Counted from the first letter of the stretch, positions 30,984-41,450 are shown. The stretch: 64,000 bases of DNA from Thiomonas sp. (GCA_027311065.1 DAICZP010000117.1:45923-109922); one strand, 5' to 3'. Notes: generated from the sequence alone by a model not told the origin. Made by a program: numbers and translations.

Positions 30984-31847
30984 TCAGGCGGTACGGCCAA
31001 GCAGGCCGGTTGGGCGGGTGACAAGCACCAGAACCAGGATGCCAAAGCTGACCACATCCACAAAGGTCGGCCCCAGCCAAAGCGACGCGAAGGCTTCGAC
31101 CAATCCCAGCAGCAACCCGCCGACGATGACGCCCAGCGGCGAATCCAGCCCGCCGATAATGGCGATGGCAAAACACTTCGCGGTCAGGGATCCTCCGATG
31201 TACGGATTGAGCTGCGACACCATGCCGTAAAGGCCTCCCGCCACCCCGGCGAGGGCGGCGCCGATGGCGAATGTCAGCGCGTACAGATGGCGCGGCTCGA
31301 CGCCATACAGCCGCGCCGCAACCAGATTCTGCGCGGTCGCGCGGATCCGGCGTCCGGCGCGCGTGTGGAGGAGAAATGCCCACATCCCCAGCGTCAGCGT
31401 CAGCGCAAGGACGAAGACGATCAGGTTCATCACCGGCAGCGTGACCTGCCCGAAACTGACCGAGCGTCCCGCGTACGACGGGTTGATGGCACGGAAATCA
31501 GCGGAAAACATGATTTGCGCGAGGTAGGTCAACACCACCTCGAGTCCGAAGGTGATCAAGAGCGTGTTGAACATCGGCCCCCGGATCACCAGATTCAGGA
31601 TGAAGCGCTGGATGATGTAGCCGAGCACAAACAAGGCCAGAGCGGCGACCGGCAGCGCCAGGAAGGGATCCAGCCCGTAGCGGTTGAACATCACCCAGAC
31701 CACGTAGCCACCCAGCATGATGAGGGCACCGTGCGCAAGATTGACAATATTCAGCACGCCCCAGACCAGTGACAGGCCGAGCGCCATCAGCGCATACAGC
31801 CCGCCCTGCAGGATGCCATTGAGCAGGACTTGCAGGAGAAGTTGCAT
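30984..31847 (-). CDS. Branched-chain-type ABC permease (LivH-like)
   Basis: LLNGILQGGLYALMALGLSLVWGVLNIVNLAHGALIMLGGYVVWVMF. Confidence 0.94.
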   Translation of the reverse strand: MQLLLQVLLNGILQGGLYALMALGLSLVWGVLNIVNLAHGALIMLGGYVVWVMFNRYGLDPFLALPVAALALFVLGYIIQRFILNLVIRGPMFNTLLITFGLEVVLTYLAQIMFSADFRAINPSYAGRSVSFGQVTLPVMNLIVFVLALTLTLGMWAFLLHTRAGRRIRATAQNLVAARLYGVEPRHLYALTFAIGAALAGVAGGLYGMVSQLNPYIGGSLTAKCFAIAIIGGLDSPLGVIVGGLLLGLVEAFASLWLGPTFVDVVSFGILVLVLVTRPTGLLGRTA

Positions 31848-31924
31848 CGGATTTTTCCGCGAATGTGAAGACTCACTCCCGACCATGAGGTCGGGAGTGT
31901 CGATGCAGCGAACGCCGGATACGA

Positions 31925-33124
31925 TCAGCGCTTGTTCCAGGCCGGCATCGGATACACGGCGTGACCAATCATCTTCGTGCCATAGATCGGAACGATCTGA
32001 CCACCCTGGATCTGGATCACGTTCTGCGGCAGGTTGATCTGGCCCGCGGCGGCGAAGCGAATCGGCCCGTACACGCTTTCGAAGTTGACCTTCGCCAGGG
32101 CATCACGCACTTTTTTCGGATCCAGCGAACCAGCCGCCTGAATCGCGTGGACATAGGCCTCGACATCGGCTATGGCACTCGCGGCGTGATAGTCCGGGTC
32201 ATAGCCGAAACGCGACTTGTAGGCCTGGGCAAACTGCGCGGAGTCTCCGAACCACTGGTCCTTCAGTTTCTGCGCCGGCAGCCACGGGGTCATGCCGAAA
32301 GCGGCTTCGGCGTCCTTGCCAAGTGCGTGGCGGAAATCCGCACTCGGCACGCCCACCGTGAACGAGTACATCATCGGTGAGTAGTTCAGGCTTTTGCTTT
32401 GACGAATGAAATTCAGGACTTCGGTTTCGTGGCCGGCGACCAGAACGGCCTGGGCGCCATTGGCCTTGAGCTGGGCAATGACCGAACCAAAATCCGAGCT
32501 GTTGGAGGCGTACTTCTGCTGCTGCACCAGATCGAAGCCCTCTGCTTTGATCTTCGGGGCGGTACCGGTGGCGACGGATGAGTCGAAGGCATCATCCGCG
32601 TACAGCAGCGCGACCTTGGCCGGCTTCGGGCTGAGCTCCTTCATCATGGACAGGGTCGAGCTGAAATAGTCACTCGCCTTCGGCAGGGTTCCGAAGATGT
32701 AATGGAAGCCACGGCCGTAGATCTGGTCGGATGCGCCGCCGCCTTGCACCATTGGCACCTGGTACTTCTCGGCAACGGCTGAATCGGCGATCACGAAGCT
32801 GCTGTCGAACGGCCCGAGCAGGAAGTTGACCTTGTCCTGGCTGAGCAGTTGCACATACTGGCGAACGGAAAGGTTGATGTCTGACTGGTTGTCAACCATT
32901 TTCAGCACCAGCTTTTCCTTCTTGCCGCCAACCATGATGCCGCCCGCGGCATTGATTTTGTCCACTGCGAATTGGTAAGCATCACGGTAGTAGCGGCCAG
33001 TATTGGCGACAGGGCCGGTTTCCTGCACCGAGGCGCCGAGCGTGATGTCGGCGCGAGCGGTTGCGGAAAAACCCGCCAACGCCACCGCGGCAGCGAGCAA
33101 GTTCAAGGCGTATTTTTTGTTCAT
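31925..33124 (-). CDS. Branched-chain-type ABC substrate-binding protein (LivK-like)
   Basis: Signal peptide [54 protein letters not shown]. Confidence 0.93.
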   Translation of the reverse strand: MNKKYALNLLAAAVALAGFSATARADITLGASVQETGPVANTGRYYRDAYQFAVDKINAAGGIMVGGKKEKLVLKMVDNQSDINLSVRQYVQLLSQDKVNFLLGPFDSSFVIADSAVAEKYQVPMVQGGGASDQIYGRGFHYIFGTLPKASDYFSSTLSMMKELSPKPAKVALLYADDAFDSSVATGTAPKIKAEGFDLVQQQKYASNSSDFGSVIAQLKANGAQAVLVAGHETEVLNFIRQSKSLNYSPMMYSFTVGVPSADFRHALGKDAEAAFGMTPWLPAQKLKDQWFGDSAQFAQAYKSRFGYDPDYHAASAIADVEAYVHAIQAAGSLDPKKVRDALAKVNFESVYGPIRFAAAGQINLPQNVIQIQGGQIVPIYGTKMIGHAVYPMPAWNKR

Positions 33125-33160
33125 GGATTGTCTCCAGGTTGTGAGTAGGCGTGCGGAACC

Positions 33161-33176
33161 AGCAATCCCCATGCCA
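33161..33176 (-). promoter_or_regulatory. Candidate sigma-54 (-24/-12) promoter of liv-like operon
   Basis: Minus-strand TGGCATG-GGGA-TTGCT, exact GG-N10-GC spacing, about 37 bp upstream of the substrate-binding protein start. Confidence 0.75.
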
Positions 33177-33421
33177 GGCGTGGCGTCACCCCGCCACGGC
33201 CGGTTTTGAGAGGGAAAGCACCAGGCTCCACGTCGCCTTGATCGGCGGTTTTCCGCCACTCGAGGTGCCAGAGCGGCGGAATCATGCACATTCGTCGTCA
33301 AGGCGACAGGCGGGCGGGCGCAGCGTGCAAGTTCCCGCGCCAGCGTAACTCCGCATGTTGACGATGGGAAGCGCCGATCGAACTAAACTCAGGGTCAATA
33401 CCTGACGTTCGATCCGACAAC

Positions 33422-33628
33422 ATGGACCCGGCCCCCACCGCCACACTGCCTCGCGATTTGCCGCAATCACCTTGCATCGGCCTGTGCTCGGCCGGATTCG
33501 ACGCGGTGTGCCGCGGCTGCGGTCGTACAACAGCCGAAATCGCGGACTGGCTGTTCATGGACGACCATCAGCGGCATCACGTCTGGCGACGCGTCATCGC
33601 TGCCGGCTGGCGCCCCCGGCAGCGCTGA
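33422..33628 (+). CDS. DUF1289 family protein
   Basis: SPCIGLCSAGFDAVCRGCGRTTAEIADWLFMD. Confidence 0.9.
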   Translation: MDPAPTATLPRDLPQSPCIGLCSAGFDAVCRGCGRTTAEIADWLFMDDHQRHHVWRRVIAAGWRPRQR

Positions 33629-33649
33629 CGGGAAACCGACACCGACGCC

Positions 33650-34411
33650 CTACCGTCGCAGCAGAAATCGCGCGAAGGCCGCCGAAGTCCACAACCGCGC
33701 CAGCCCGGTCAGATGCCACCAGAGGTAGCGCAGCTGACGATGGCTCGCTTGCTGCTTGTCGTGCACGACGCGCGCTTGCGCCACCCGATGAATCCTCCAT
33801 CCGGCAAGCTGCAGACGCAAGCCGAAGTCGACATCCTCGCAATACAAACGGTAGCGGGCGTCGAAACCTCCCACGTCCCGGAACGCCTTCGCACGCACCA
33901 GCACAAACGCCCCGACCAGCCATTGAGGCTGTTGTGGCGGCGCCCAGCCGGGTAGACGTCTGCGCAACAACTCCAGCGGCGTGACAAGGGCACGCGCCGG
34001 CGCCGGCGCGCGCGTGCCAGGGTCCAGCAGCACGGGGGCGACTGCGCCAAGCCCGGAATCGGTCGCGGCGGCGTCGAGCAGCGGTGGGAACGGGTTACCG
34101 CAGCTGAATTCCAGATCAGGGTTGAGTACCGCGAACCAGTGGGTGGTGCAGTGGGAAAACGCGAGATTATGGTTCGCAGCGAACCCAAGAGGCCGCGTGT
34201 TGTGCAGTTGGACGACGTCAAATCGCGCGCCGGGCGGGACCGCCACATCGGCGGCAGGCAGGTTGTGCACCACGACCACGCGCACGACACCGGGATGATC
34301 CAGCACCGCCAGCTGACGCAGCAATTCCGTCACGAGGACGCCGTGACCGTGAGATGCCACCGAGACGGTGATGGTCGCCACCCGCCCGGCTTCACCGTTG
34401 ACCGGCGCCAC
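33650..34411 (-). CDS. Family 2-like glycosyltransferase
   Basis: NTRPLGFAANHNLAF...WFAVLNPDLEF...GAFVLVRAKAFRDVGGFDARYRLYCEDVDFGLRLQLAGWRI. Confidence 0.92.
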   Translation of the reverse strand: MAPVNGEAGRVATITVSVASHGHGVLVTELLRQLAVLDHPGVVRVVVVHNLPAADVAVPPGARFDVVQLHNTRPLGFAANHNLAFSHCTTHWFAVLNPDLEFSCGNPFPPLLDAAATDSGLGAVAPVLLDPGTRAPAPARALVTPLELLRRRLPGWAPPQQPQWLVGAFVLVRAKAFRDVGGFDARYRLYCEDVDFGLRLQLAGWRIHRVAQARVVHDKQQASHRQLRYLWWHLTGLARLWTSAAFARFLLRR

Positions 34412-35149
34412 TCAACGACCCGCCAGCATGTCCCGGTCGCGCTCCTGGACATAGCGGGCCACCGTCTGCTGCAGCATCGGCGAAACCTGCGCGAATTCCA
34501 CCCCGATGGGAAGCAGCAACGTGCCGTCGGACATGCGAACCGGCTCCTCGATGTGCTGGACCCGCGCCTGGGAGGTCAAGGCCGTCCCCTTGAGCGCGAA
34601 ACGCACCTCGGCCAGATGCTCGCCATCCCGCAGCGGGAACCCCCCAAGGACGGGGCTGGCAACCATGCGCATACCGCCGGTGCTGAGATCGTGGCAGCGC
34701 CCCTCGATGCTGACGCCGCCCAGACGCACCAGTGTGACGGTGCCGACGTCGCCGGCCGCGACCGGAACCCGGTAGTGCTGACGGCGCTGAAGGAAATACA
34801 CATGGTCGGGAAAACGTGCGCGCAGTGCCTCGCCACCCCGCCACGTGGCCGCCTCGACGCCCTCGATCTGGAATCCGACGTAAACCCCACCGTAGCGTGT
34901 CAGTCCCATGAGCGGCTGCATCGCCGCGATCCGCTCCGCCGTCGATGCCGGAACGGGCACGTCCAGCATGATCCAGTTGTCGGCTTCTTCCACCGCCAGC
35001 AAAATGCTGGCGAAATCGATCGCCTCACCGTCGGGCAGCATGGTGACGCGCTCGTGTTGCTCACAGATTTCACGAAGGACGCTGGCCGCGCGCCTGCGCG
35101 TGGTGAGTCGATGCTCTGCGGTAAAGAGCTTGTCTGCGATGTCTTTCAT
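34412..35149 (-). CDS. PilZ-domain flagellar brake protein, YcgR-like
   Basis: YcgR N domain then LQRRQHYRVPV...GRCHDLSTGGMRM. Confidence 0.92.
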   Translation of the reverse strand: MKDIADKLFTAEHRLTTRRRAASVLREICEQHERVTMLPDGEAIDFASILLAVEEADNWIMLDVPVPASTAERIAAMQPLMGLTRYGGVYVGFQIEGVEAATWRGGEALRARFPDHVYFLQRRQHYRVPVAAGDVGTVTLVRLGGVSIEGRCHDLSTGGMRMVASPVLGGFPLRDGEHLAEVRFALKGTALTSQARVQHIEEPVRMSDGTLLLPIGVEFAQVSPMLQQTVARYVQERDRDMLAGR

Positions 35150-35202
35150 CGAAAGCCGTCCGTGAAAAGGCGCATGGAGTGGAAGCGGATCATGCCCCAA
35201 TC

Positions 35203-38200
35203 TTAATCAGGAGCGCGTGGCGGCTCGCGACGCACCCGCTCCACCAGCCATGTGAGCAACGGCCCGCCCGCCGAGTCGGGCGCTCGCGCACCAGCAGCGG
35301 CGGCCTCATGGACCTGCGCATGCCAGCGCGCGACGTCGCCGTCATGCAGACCCTGCGCCTCGAGGAACAGGGTCAGCGGGCAGGCCTCGATGACGTTGAG
35401 GTCGTGCCCGTCGTCGCGCGCGTGCAGGTATCTCCAGTGAAACGCCAAGGCACCGAGCCAGGTCTTCAATTGCGCAGCCTCGAGGTCGAGCTTGAACCCG
35501 GCATACCACGATGCCACGCTCTCCAGCGGCATCGGCCGCGCCAGCGCGTAGCCCTGGCCGTAGCGCGCGCCCAGTACGGCCGCCGCCTCGATCATTCCGC
35601 CGTCCTCGAGTCCCTCGACGATCACCGCGCGATCGAAGTCGTGACCGATCTGGATCAAGGTGGCGATCAGGCTGAGCGTCTCGACAGGGGTGGAACGGAT
35701 TTGCCGCAGCAGGTCCTGATCGATTTTCACGGTATTGAACGGCAGCGCGGACAACCGGCGCAGACTGCTGTAGCCAGAGCCGAGATCGTCCATTGCCAGC
35801 CGCACGCCCAAACCCATCAACCGGGCGATGGCAGCCTCCTGCGCGGGCGCGTCGACCACCTGCGTCTCCAGCAGTTCCAATGACAGGCGCGACGGTCCGA
35901 CACCATGACGCACCAATGCTTGTTCGACCCAATCCGTGCAGTCAGGGTCAAGAAGCGTGGCCGGTGGCAGGTTGAGCGACACACCGACGCACAGACCCTG
36001 CGAATCCAGGATGACCAGTGCGCGAAGCGCCTGGTCCAGGCCGATGCGAAACACACTGTCCATTTCCTGGTCGCCAAGCAGGGGCAGAAAGGCACCAGGG
36101 CTCACCACCTTGCCATCATCGAGACGCAGGCGCGCCAACGCTTCGAGTTTGTCGAGCCTGCCGGTGCGCAGGTCGACGACTGGCTGCAAATACATGGTCA
36201 ACCCGCCCGAAAACAGCCGCTGGCGGTAGGTCTGCGCCAGTGCATGCGGCAGCACGGTGGCGCTCCGGGGTGTGGTGCATCGCCGCCACAACTCCTCCCA
36301 TCGCCGCCTCACGCCCTGGGCAAACTGCTGGGCCCAGATCGACTCGAACTGATGCGGATACGCGCCATGAAAGGTCAGCACCGCCACCGCGTGCCCTTCC
36401 TGGTTGAGAATCGGCACCGCCAGCGCCGAACGCAGGCCCAGCGGCGCAACCCGCGCATGCCACGATTCGTAACGCTCGTCACTGACGTACGCGGAACTGG
36501 TCTGCGGCTGCAGGGTGCGCCACGCGGACGCGCTCACGGTGTGTCCCCGCGCAGACGCCGGATCGATGAGCGGCTGTGCTCCCGGCTCTTGCAACAGGGC
36601 CATCACCTCCTGGGCGCAAGGTCCCCCACCATGGACGACGACAAGAGCGCCGCCCGGGTCGAGACGCAGGAGCAATGCGGTACGCACCCCGGGAAGCAGC
36701 CCGAGTGCCGCCATCTCGGTCGTCGCCACGTCGGCCCAGAGTGCCCCGTGCGCCGGCATCGGCCGGTTGAGCACGGCGTGATAGGTCCGAAGGGTGGCGT
36801 CACGCGCGAGGAGTTGGGCCTCGATATCGTCCTGCATTCTGCGGTCGGCCTTGACCAGGAGGCGATAGCGGCTGCGCGCGGTCAGTGTTGCGCGGTTGAG
36901 ATGCGCGGTCAGCAACTCGCGAAACATGGCAACCGAGCGCACGAAGTGTGCAGACTCCAGACCCACGAGCGCGTGCACCTCGCCGAGGTGGCGCGCACGC
37001 GCCCTCACCGCCTCGCGCGTGGTGTCAGGTGCAAACAGAAACGCGAACTGGGAGACCTGGCTCGCCAGCAGGGACTTGAACTCGTCGTCACGCAGGCTTG
37101 CAACGATACGGTCGATGCCCGCATCGCGACACAGTGACGCAGCGAACTCGGCAACAAACAGTGCCGCGGCTTCCTGGAACAAGCCCTGCCACTGGGCGAA
37201 CAAGGCGCGCGCCGCGACGCCGTAGGCATCGAAGGCCGACTCGGCCTCCGGAAGCTCGATACCGGATCCCGCCAGCCGCCACCAATAAGAGCGCGTCTGC
37301 TTTTGCGCCTTGGCCTGATACATCGCGGCATCGGCCTGCCGCAGCAACGCGTCGACAGTCTCACCATCAGCCGGGTACAAGGCCAGACCCATGCTCATCC
37401 CGACCTCGACCATATGCCCCGGGCCGACCTCGACGGGCGACTCCACCGCCCCGTGCAGGCGGGCCAGGGCCACGCTCAAATGCTGCATCGCAGTGGACGC
37501 ATCGAGGCCGTCGAACACGACCACGAATTCATCCCCTCCCGAACGCGCCAGAAAATCCGACGCCGACAAACGTGCCAGCAAACGCCGCGACTGCTCCTGC
37601 AGAAGAACATCGCCTGCCTCGTGTCCCCAGACATCATTGACCGGCTTGAAGTCGTCCAGATCCAGCGATCCGATGGCAATGACACCGCCCTCTCGCTGGG
37701 CGCGTGCCAGCGTGCGTCCGAGGTGCTCCTCAAACGCAAAATGATTGGGCAGGCCGGTCAGCGCATCGCGGCGCGCCCGCTGTGCCTCCTCCTGCTGGAG
37801 TTCACGCAAATGCTGGCGCGCATCCAGCAGGTCCAGCCCTCGCGTGAGATCCTGCGCCAGCTCGCCCAGCAAAGCCTGCAATTGCCCATCAAACACGCCC
37901 CCGGCAGCATGCAGGACGATCAACACGGCCCAGATCACACCGCCGCGCTGCACCGGGAGCGCTGCCGAGGATTGCATGCCCCATTGACGCGCGCGCTCCG
38001 CCCAGGGCTCGAGCAACGGTGACCCGGCATAGCACGCATTGAAAATCGGATGCCCATCGCGCCAGACGCACCCGGCCGGACCCTGTCCCTCGGGAACGCC
38101 AGGGTCGGTACGGATATCGATGCCATCGAGATAGCCTGTGACCCCAGCCGCAGCCGGCCAGACAAAACGCCCCGTCGCATCCGGGCGCCCAATGAATGCA

Positions 38201-39210
38201 AGACGCAGCCCTGCGCGCTCCACCAGGATGTCGCACAGCCGCTGCAGCAATTGCGTCTCATCCTGGGCCGATACGCCTTCGTGCCCGAACGCGGCACGGG
38301 CCGCGTTGAAACCGACCAGGCGACGCTGCTGCGCGAGACTTGCGTCGCGCTGTCTGAGAAGACGCGCCATCCCGGCGCCCGCAAGCCCGAGCAGCGCAAG
38401 CATGCCGAATTCCAGCGCCCAGCGCCGAAGCGCCAGGCGCCAGAAATCATTGGGCATGCTCGCCTCCGGCCACGTTGCCGTGATCGCGAGGGGATAACCC
38501 GGCACCGGCACCTCGACGCGCGCCACCGCGACGGTTGACGCGGGCCCACCTGGCACCACCGAGCGCGCCCTCGACGGTACTGGCACGTGGTGCAGGTCGC
38601 GCAGGCTGAGCCTCACCGCCGGCATGGCCGTCCCGGTGCCCCGCATCAGGCGGGCGACGGGCTCGGGCGTGCCGACGAAAAACAGCGTCTTGCCACTCGC
38701 ATCACGCACCCGCAGCCGCAAGGCAATCACCTCGGCCCCGATGCCGGAGGCAAACCACACCGGCCCCAGAAACGCGTCCGGGTTCGAGGGCAAGGATGCA
38801 AAATCCGCAGGCGAGACGATGGTACGGTGAGACTGCGGGTCGGTCGACCACACGACCCGCGTGCCGTCCGCGCTCTGGATGTTGAACGCGAACAGGCCAT
38901 GGCGCCCGGCAACGAAGCCCCGCAACAGTGCTGCGACCCGGGCATCGGGCACGCCCGGGCTGGCGTCCGGTCGGTCGACGGCTGCAGCGGCAAATTCCAG
39001 GGCGCTGAACATGGTGTCCAGGCGTGCTGCCACTTCGTTCGCCTGTCCGGCGGCAGCGCGCTGCACGTCCTCGCGAACGCCGGCGCGCGCCCGACTCCAG
39101 GTCGTGCCTTCAGTCCACGCGACCCATGCCAACGTCAGCACCAAGGGCACCGCAAGAAGAAAGCGCTGCCGCGCGGCGGAACTGGGAGGGACGGGAGGTG
39201 AGTTGCGCAT
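35203..39210 (-). CDS. 1335-aa sensor: TM/extracytoplasmic domain-GAF-GGDEF-globin-like-GAF-EAL
   Basis: FLARSGGDEFVVVF; globin-sensor-like ARARHLGEVHALVGLESAHFVRSVAMFRELLTAHL; LDKLEALARLRL and MDDLGSGYSSLRRL EAL motifs. Confidence 0.92.
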   Translation of the reverse strand: MRNSPPVPPSSAARQRFLLAVPLVLTLAWVAWTEGTTWSRARAGVREDVQRAAAGQANEVAARLDTMFSALEFAAAAVDRPDASPGVPDARVAALLRGFVAGRHGLFAFNIQSADGTRVVWSTDPQSHRTIVSPADFASLPSNPDAFLGPVWFASGIGAEVIALRLRVRDASGKTLFFVGTPEPVARLMRGTGTAMPAVRLSLRDLHHVPVPSRARSVVPGGPASTVAVARVEVPVPGYPLAITATWPEASMPNDFWRLALRRWALEFGMLALLGLAGAGMARLLRQRDASLAQQRRLVGFNAARAAFGHEGVSAQDETQLLQRLCDILVERAGLRLAFIGRPDATGRFVWPAAAGVTGYLDGIDIRTDPGVPEGQGPAGCVWRDGHPIFNACYAGSPLLEPWAERARQWGMQSSAALPVQRGGVIWAVLIVLHAAGGVFDGQLQALLGELAQDLTRGLDLLDARQHLRELQQEEAQRARRDALTGLPNHFAFEEHLGRTLARAQREGGVIAIGSLDLDDFKPVNDVWGHEAGDVLLQEQSRRLLARLSASDFLARSGGDEFVVVFDGLDASTAMQHLSVALARLHGAVESPVEVGPGHMVEVGMSMGLALYPADGETVDALLRQADAAMYQAKAQKQTRSYWWRLAGSGIELPEAESAFDAYGVAARALFAQWQGLFQEAAALFVAEFAASLCRDAGIDRIVASLRDDEFKSLLASQVSQFAFLFAPDTTREAVRARARHLGEVHALVGLESAHFVRSVAMFRELLTAHLNRATLTARSRYRLLVKADRRMQDDIEAQLLARDATLRTYHAVLNRPMPAHGALWADVATTEMAALGLLPGVRTALLLRLDPGGALVVVHGGGPCAQEVMALLQEPGAQPLIDPASARGHTVSASAWRTLQPQTSSAYVSDERYESWHARVAPLGLRSALAVPILNQEGHAVAVLTFHGAYPHQFESIWAQQFAQGVRRRWEELWRRCTTPRSATVLPHALAQTYRQRLFSGGLTMYLQPVVDLRTGRLDKLEALARLRLDDGKVVSPGAFLPLLGDQEMDSVFRIGLDQALRALVILDSQGLCVGVSLNLPPATLLDPDCTDWVEQALVRHGVGPSRLSLELLETQVVDAPAQEAAIARLMGLGVRLAMDDLGSGYSSLRRLSALPFNTVKIDQDLLRQIRSTPVETLSLIATLIQIGHDFDRAVIVEGLEDGGMIEAAAVLGARYGQGYALARPMPLESVASWYAGFKLDLEAAQLKTWLGALAFHWRYLHARDDGHDLNVIEACPLTLFLEAQGLHDGDVARWHAQVHEAAAAGARAPDSAGGPLLTWLVERVRREPPRAPD

Positions 39211-39345
39211 CTAACCGGTATTGCACCCTTCGAAGGGCGCCGGGTCAAGCGCGTTTTGTGATCTTTTCGCCGCACCGGCGCGGGGATCGCGTCAGGGTGG
39301 GGGAACCCTGTTCACATGGGCGACTTCGTTCCCCCGGGCACCTTC

Positions 39346-39729
39346 TCAGACACGCCCCGCCTGCGCGAGGAGCTGCCATTCGGCATCGTCGTAGAGCCGG
39401 GATCGCGTCAGGAAACGAAGGCCCATGGGGCCTTCGATCGAGAACATGCCACCCCGCCCCGGGACGACATCGATGATCAGCTGTGTGTGCTTCCAGTACT
39501 CGAACTGCGATTCGCTGATGTAGAACGGCATGCCTCCGATGTGCCCGAGCAGGTGGTCGGCGTCGCCGAGCATGAATTCACCAGCCTCGTAGCACATCGG
39601 GGCGCTGCCGTCGCAGCAGCCGCCCGACTGATAGAACATCAACGCGCCATAGGCCCCTTTGAGGCGCTCGATCAGATCGAGCGCCGCCGGGGTGGCGACG
39701 ACTTGCTCCACGGGAACGGGCGTCGTCAT
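39346..39729 (-). CDS. DUF779 family protein
   Basis: LMFYQSGGCCDGSAPMCYEAGEFMLGDADHLLGHIGGMPFYISESQFEYWKHTQLIIDVVPGRGGMFSIEGP; adjacent to aldehyde dehydrogenase. Confidence 0.93.
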   Translation of the reverse strand: MTTPVPVEQVVATPAALDLIERLKGAYGALMFYQSGGCCDGSAPMCYEAGEFMLGDADHLLGHIGGMPFYISESQFEYWKHTQLIIDVVPGRGGMFSIEGPMGLRFLTRSRLYDDAEWQLLAQAGRV

Positions 39730-39735
39730 GGCAGG

Positions 39736-41250
39736 TCAGAAGAAACCAAGCTTGTTTTCGCTATAGCTGACCAACAGGTTCTTCGTCTGCTGGTAGTGGT
39801 CAAGCATCATCTTGTGGGTTTCGCGACCGATGCCGGACTGTTTGTAGCCACCAAACGCCGCATGCGCCGGATAGGCGTGGTAGCAATTGGTCCAGACGCG
39901 ACCGGCCTGAATGCCACGACCCATGCGGAACGCCGTGTTCATGTCGCGGGTCCACACCCCTGAGCCGAGGCCGTACAGGGTGTCATTGGCGATATCCAGC
40001 GCTTCTGCCTCGTCCTTGAAGGTCGTGACCGAGACCACCGGTCCAAAGATTTCCTCCTGGAAAATACGCATCTTGTTGTGACCCAGGAACACCGTCGGCT
40101 GGACGTAGTACCCGCCCTTGAGGTCGCCATCGAACTCGGCCCGGGCGCCACCAGCGAGGACTTTCGCGCCTTCCTGGCGACCGATATCCATATAGGACAT
40201 GATCTTCTCGAGCTGCTCATTGCTGGCCTGGGCGCCGAGCATGGTCTGCGGATCGAGTGGGTTGCCCTGCTTGATCGCAGCCACGCGCTTGAGCACGCGC
40301 TCCATGAACTTGTCGTAGATCGATTCCTGGATCAGCGCGCGCGACGGGCAGGTACAGACTTCGCCCTGGTTCAGCGCGAACATGACGAAACCTTCGACCG
40401 CCTTGTCGAGGAAGCCATCGTCGCGTGCCATGACGTCTTCGAAGAAGACGTTCGGGGATTTGCCGCCAAGTTCCAGAGTCACGGGAATGATGTTCTGGCT
40501 GGCGTATTGCATGATCAGGCGCCCGGTCGTCGTTTCCCCCGTGAAGGCGATCTTCGCGATGCGCTTGCTGGTGGCGAGGGGCTTGCCGGCTTCGAGGCCG
40601 AAACCGTTGACCACGTTGAGTACGCCGGGGGGCAGCAGGTCCTGGATGAGTTCCATCAGCACCAGGATGCTCACCGGGGTCTGCTCGGCCGGCTTCAGCA
40701 CGATGCAGTTGCCAGCGGCCAGGGCCGGCGCAACCTTCCACGTCGCCATCAGGATCGGGAAGTTCCAGGGAATGATCTGACCGACGACGCCCAGGGGTTC
40801 GTGGAAGTGATATGCGTAGGTCTCGTGATCAATCTCGGCAACCGTGCCTTCCTGGGCGCGGATGCAGCCCGCGAAGTAGCGGAAGTGATCGATGGCGAGC
40901 GGAATGTCGGCGGCCATCGTCTCGCGGATCGGCTTGCCGTTGTCCCAGGTCTCGGCCGCGGCGATCATGGCGAGATTTGCTTCCATGCGGTCCGCGATGC
41001 GATTGAGAATCCCTGCGCGCTCCGCCGGCGACGTACGGCCCCATGCCCCCTTGGCGGCGTGCGCGGCGTCCAGCGCGAGTTCAATATCGTCGGCGTTGGA
41101 GCGCGGAACCTCGCAGAAGACCTGCCCGGTGACGGGGGTCACGTTCTCGAAATACTGCCCACTCGCCGGCTCCACCCACTTGCCGCCAATGAAATTTGCA
41201 TAACGCTTTTTAAAAGCCACAGGGGTGCCAAATTTTCCCGGTTCAAGCAT
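39736..41250 (-). CDS. NAD-dependent aldehyde dehydrogenase (AldB/ExaC-type)
   Basis: [46 protein letters not shown]-terminus. Confidence 0.95.
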   Translation of the reverse strand: MLEPGKFGTPVAFKKRYANFIGGKWVEPASGQYFENVTPVTGQVFCEVPRSNADDIELALDAAHAAKGAWGRTSPAERAGILNRIADRMEANLAMIAAAETWDNGKPIRETMAADIPLAIDHFRYFAGCIRAQEGTVAEIDHETYAYHFHEPLGVVGQIIPWNFPILMATWKVAPALAAGNCIVLKPAEQTPVSILVLMELIQDLLPPGVLNVVNGFGLEAGKPLATSKRIAKIAFTGETTTGRLIMQYASQNIIPVTLELGGKSPNVFFEDVMARDDGFLDKAVEGFVMFALNQGEVCTCPSRALIQESIYDKFMERVLKRVAAIKQGNPLDPQTMLGAQASNEQLEKIMSYMDIGRQEGAKVLAGGARAEFDGDLKGGYYVQPTVFLGHNKMRIFQEEIFGPVVSVTTFKDEAEALDIANDTLYGLGSGVWTRDMNTAFRMGRGIQAGRVWTNCYHAYPAHAAFGGYKQSGIGRETHKMMLDHYQQTKNLLVSYSENKLGFF

Positions 41251-41329
41251 GTCCACTTGCGTCTCCTGTTTTCGAGGTATGAGATTGCACAATCAAGATT
41301 GAGCTGCCTGGGCAGTCCCCAACCATGTA

Positions 41330-41344
41330 TCAGGAACCGTGCCA
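41330..41344 (-). promoter_or_regulatory. Weak candidate sigma-54 promoter for the aldehyde dehydrogenase
   Basis: Minus-strand TGGCACG-GTTC-CTGA: perfect -24, but -12 reads GA rather than GC. Confidence 0.4.
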
Positions 41345-41346
41345 GC

Positions 41347-41368
41347 CAATGCATGGGTTGATGCATTG
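41347..41368. promoter_or_regulatory. Perfect inverted repeat in aldehyde dehydrogenase promoter region
   Basis: CAATGCAT-gggttg-ATGCATTG. Confidence 0.5.
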
Positions 41369-41450
41369 ATTTTTTATGTTATTTTTCAACGCCCTGAAGC
41401 GACACTAGGGGTTTCACCCGAGACCCTGCACCCCACTGGGCGAGGCCGGG

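Noticed and set aside
30006-31772. 588-aa plus-strand ORF antisense to livM/livH-like genes
   Set aside because: Shadow frame of high-GC coding sequence: Gln/His/Arg-rich low-complexity translation with no recognisable domain, fully overlapping well-supported minus-strand genes.
35905-37137. 410-aa plus-strand ORF
   Set aside because: Antisense to the 1335-aa GGDEF-EAL gene; no domain signatures.
40078-41361. 427-aa plus-strand ORF
   Set aside because: Antisense to aldehyde dehydrogenase; charged low-complexity shadow frame.
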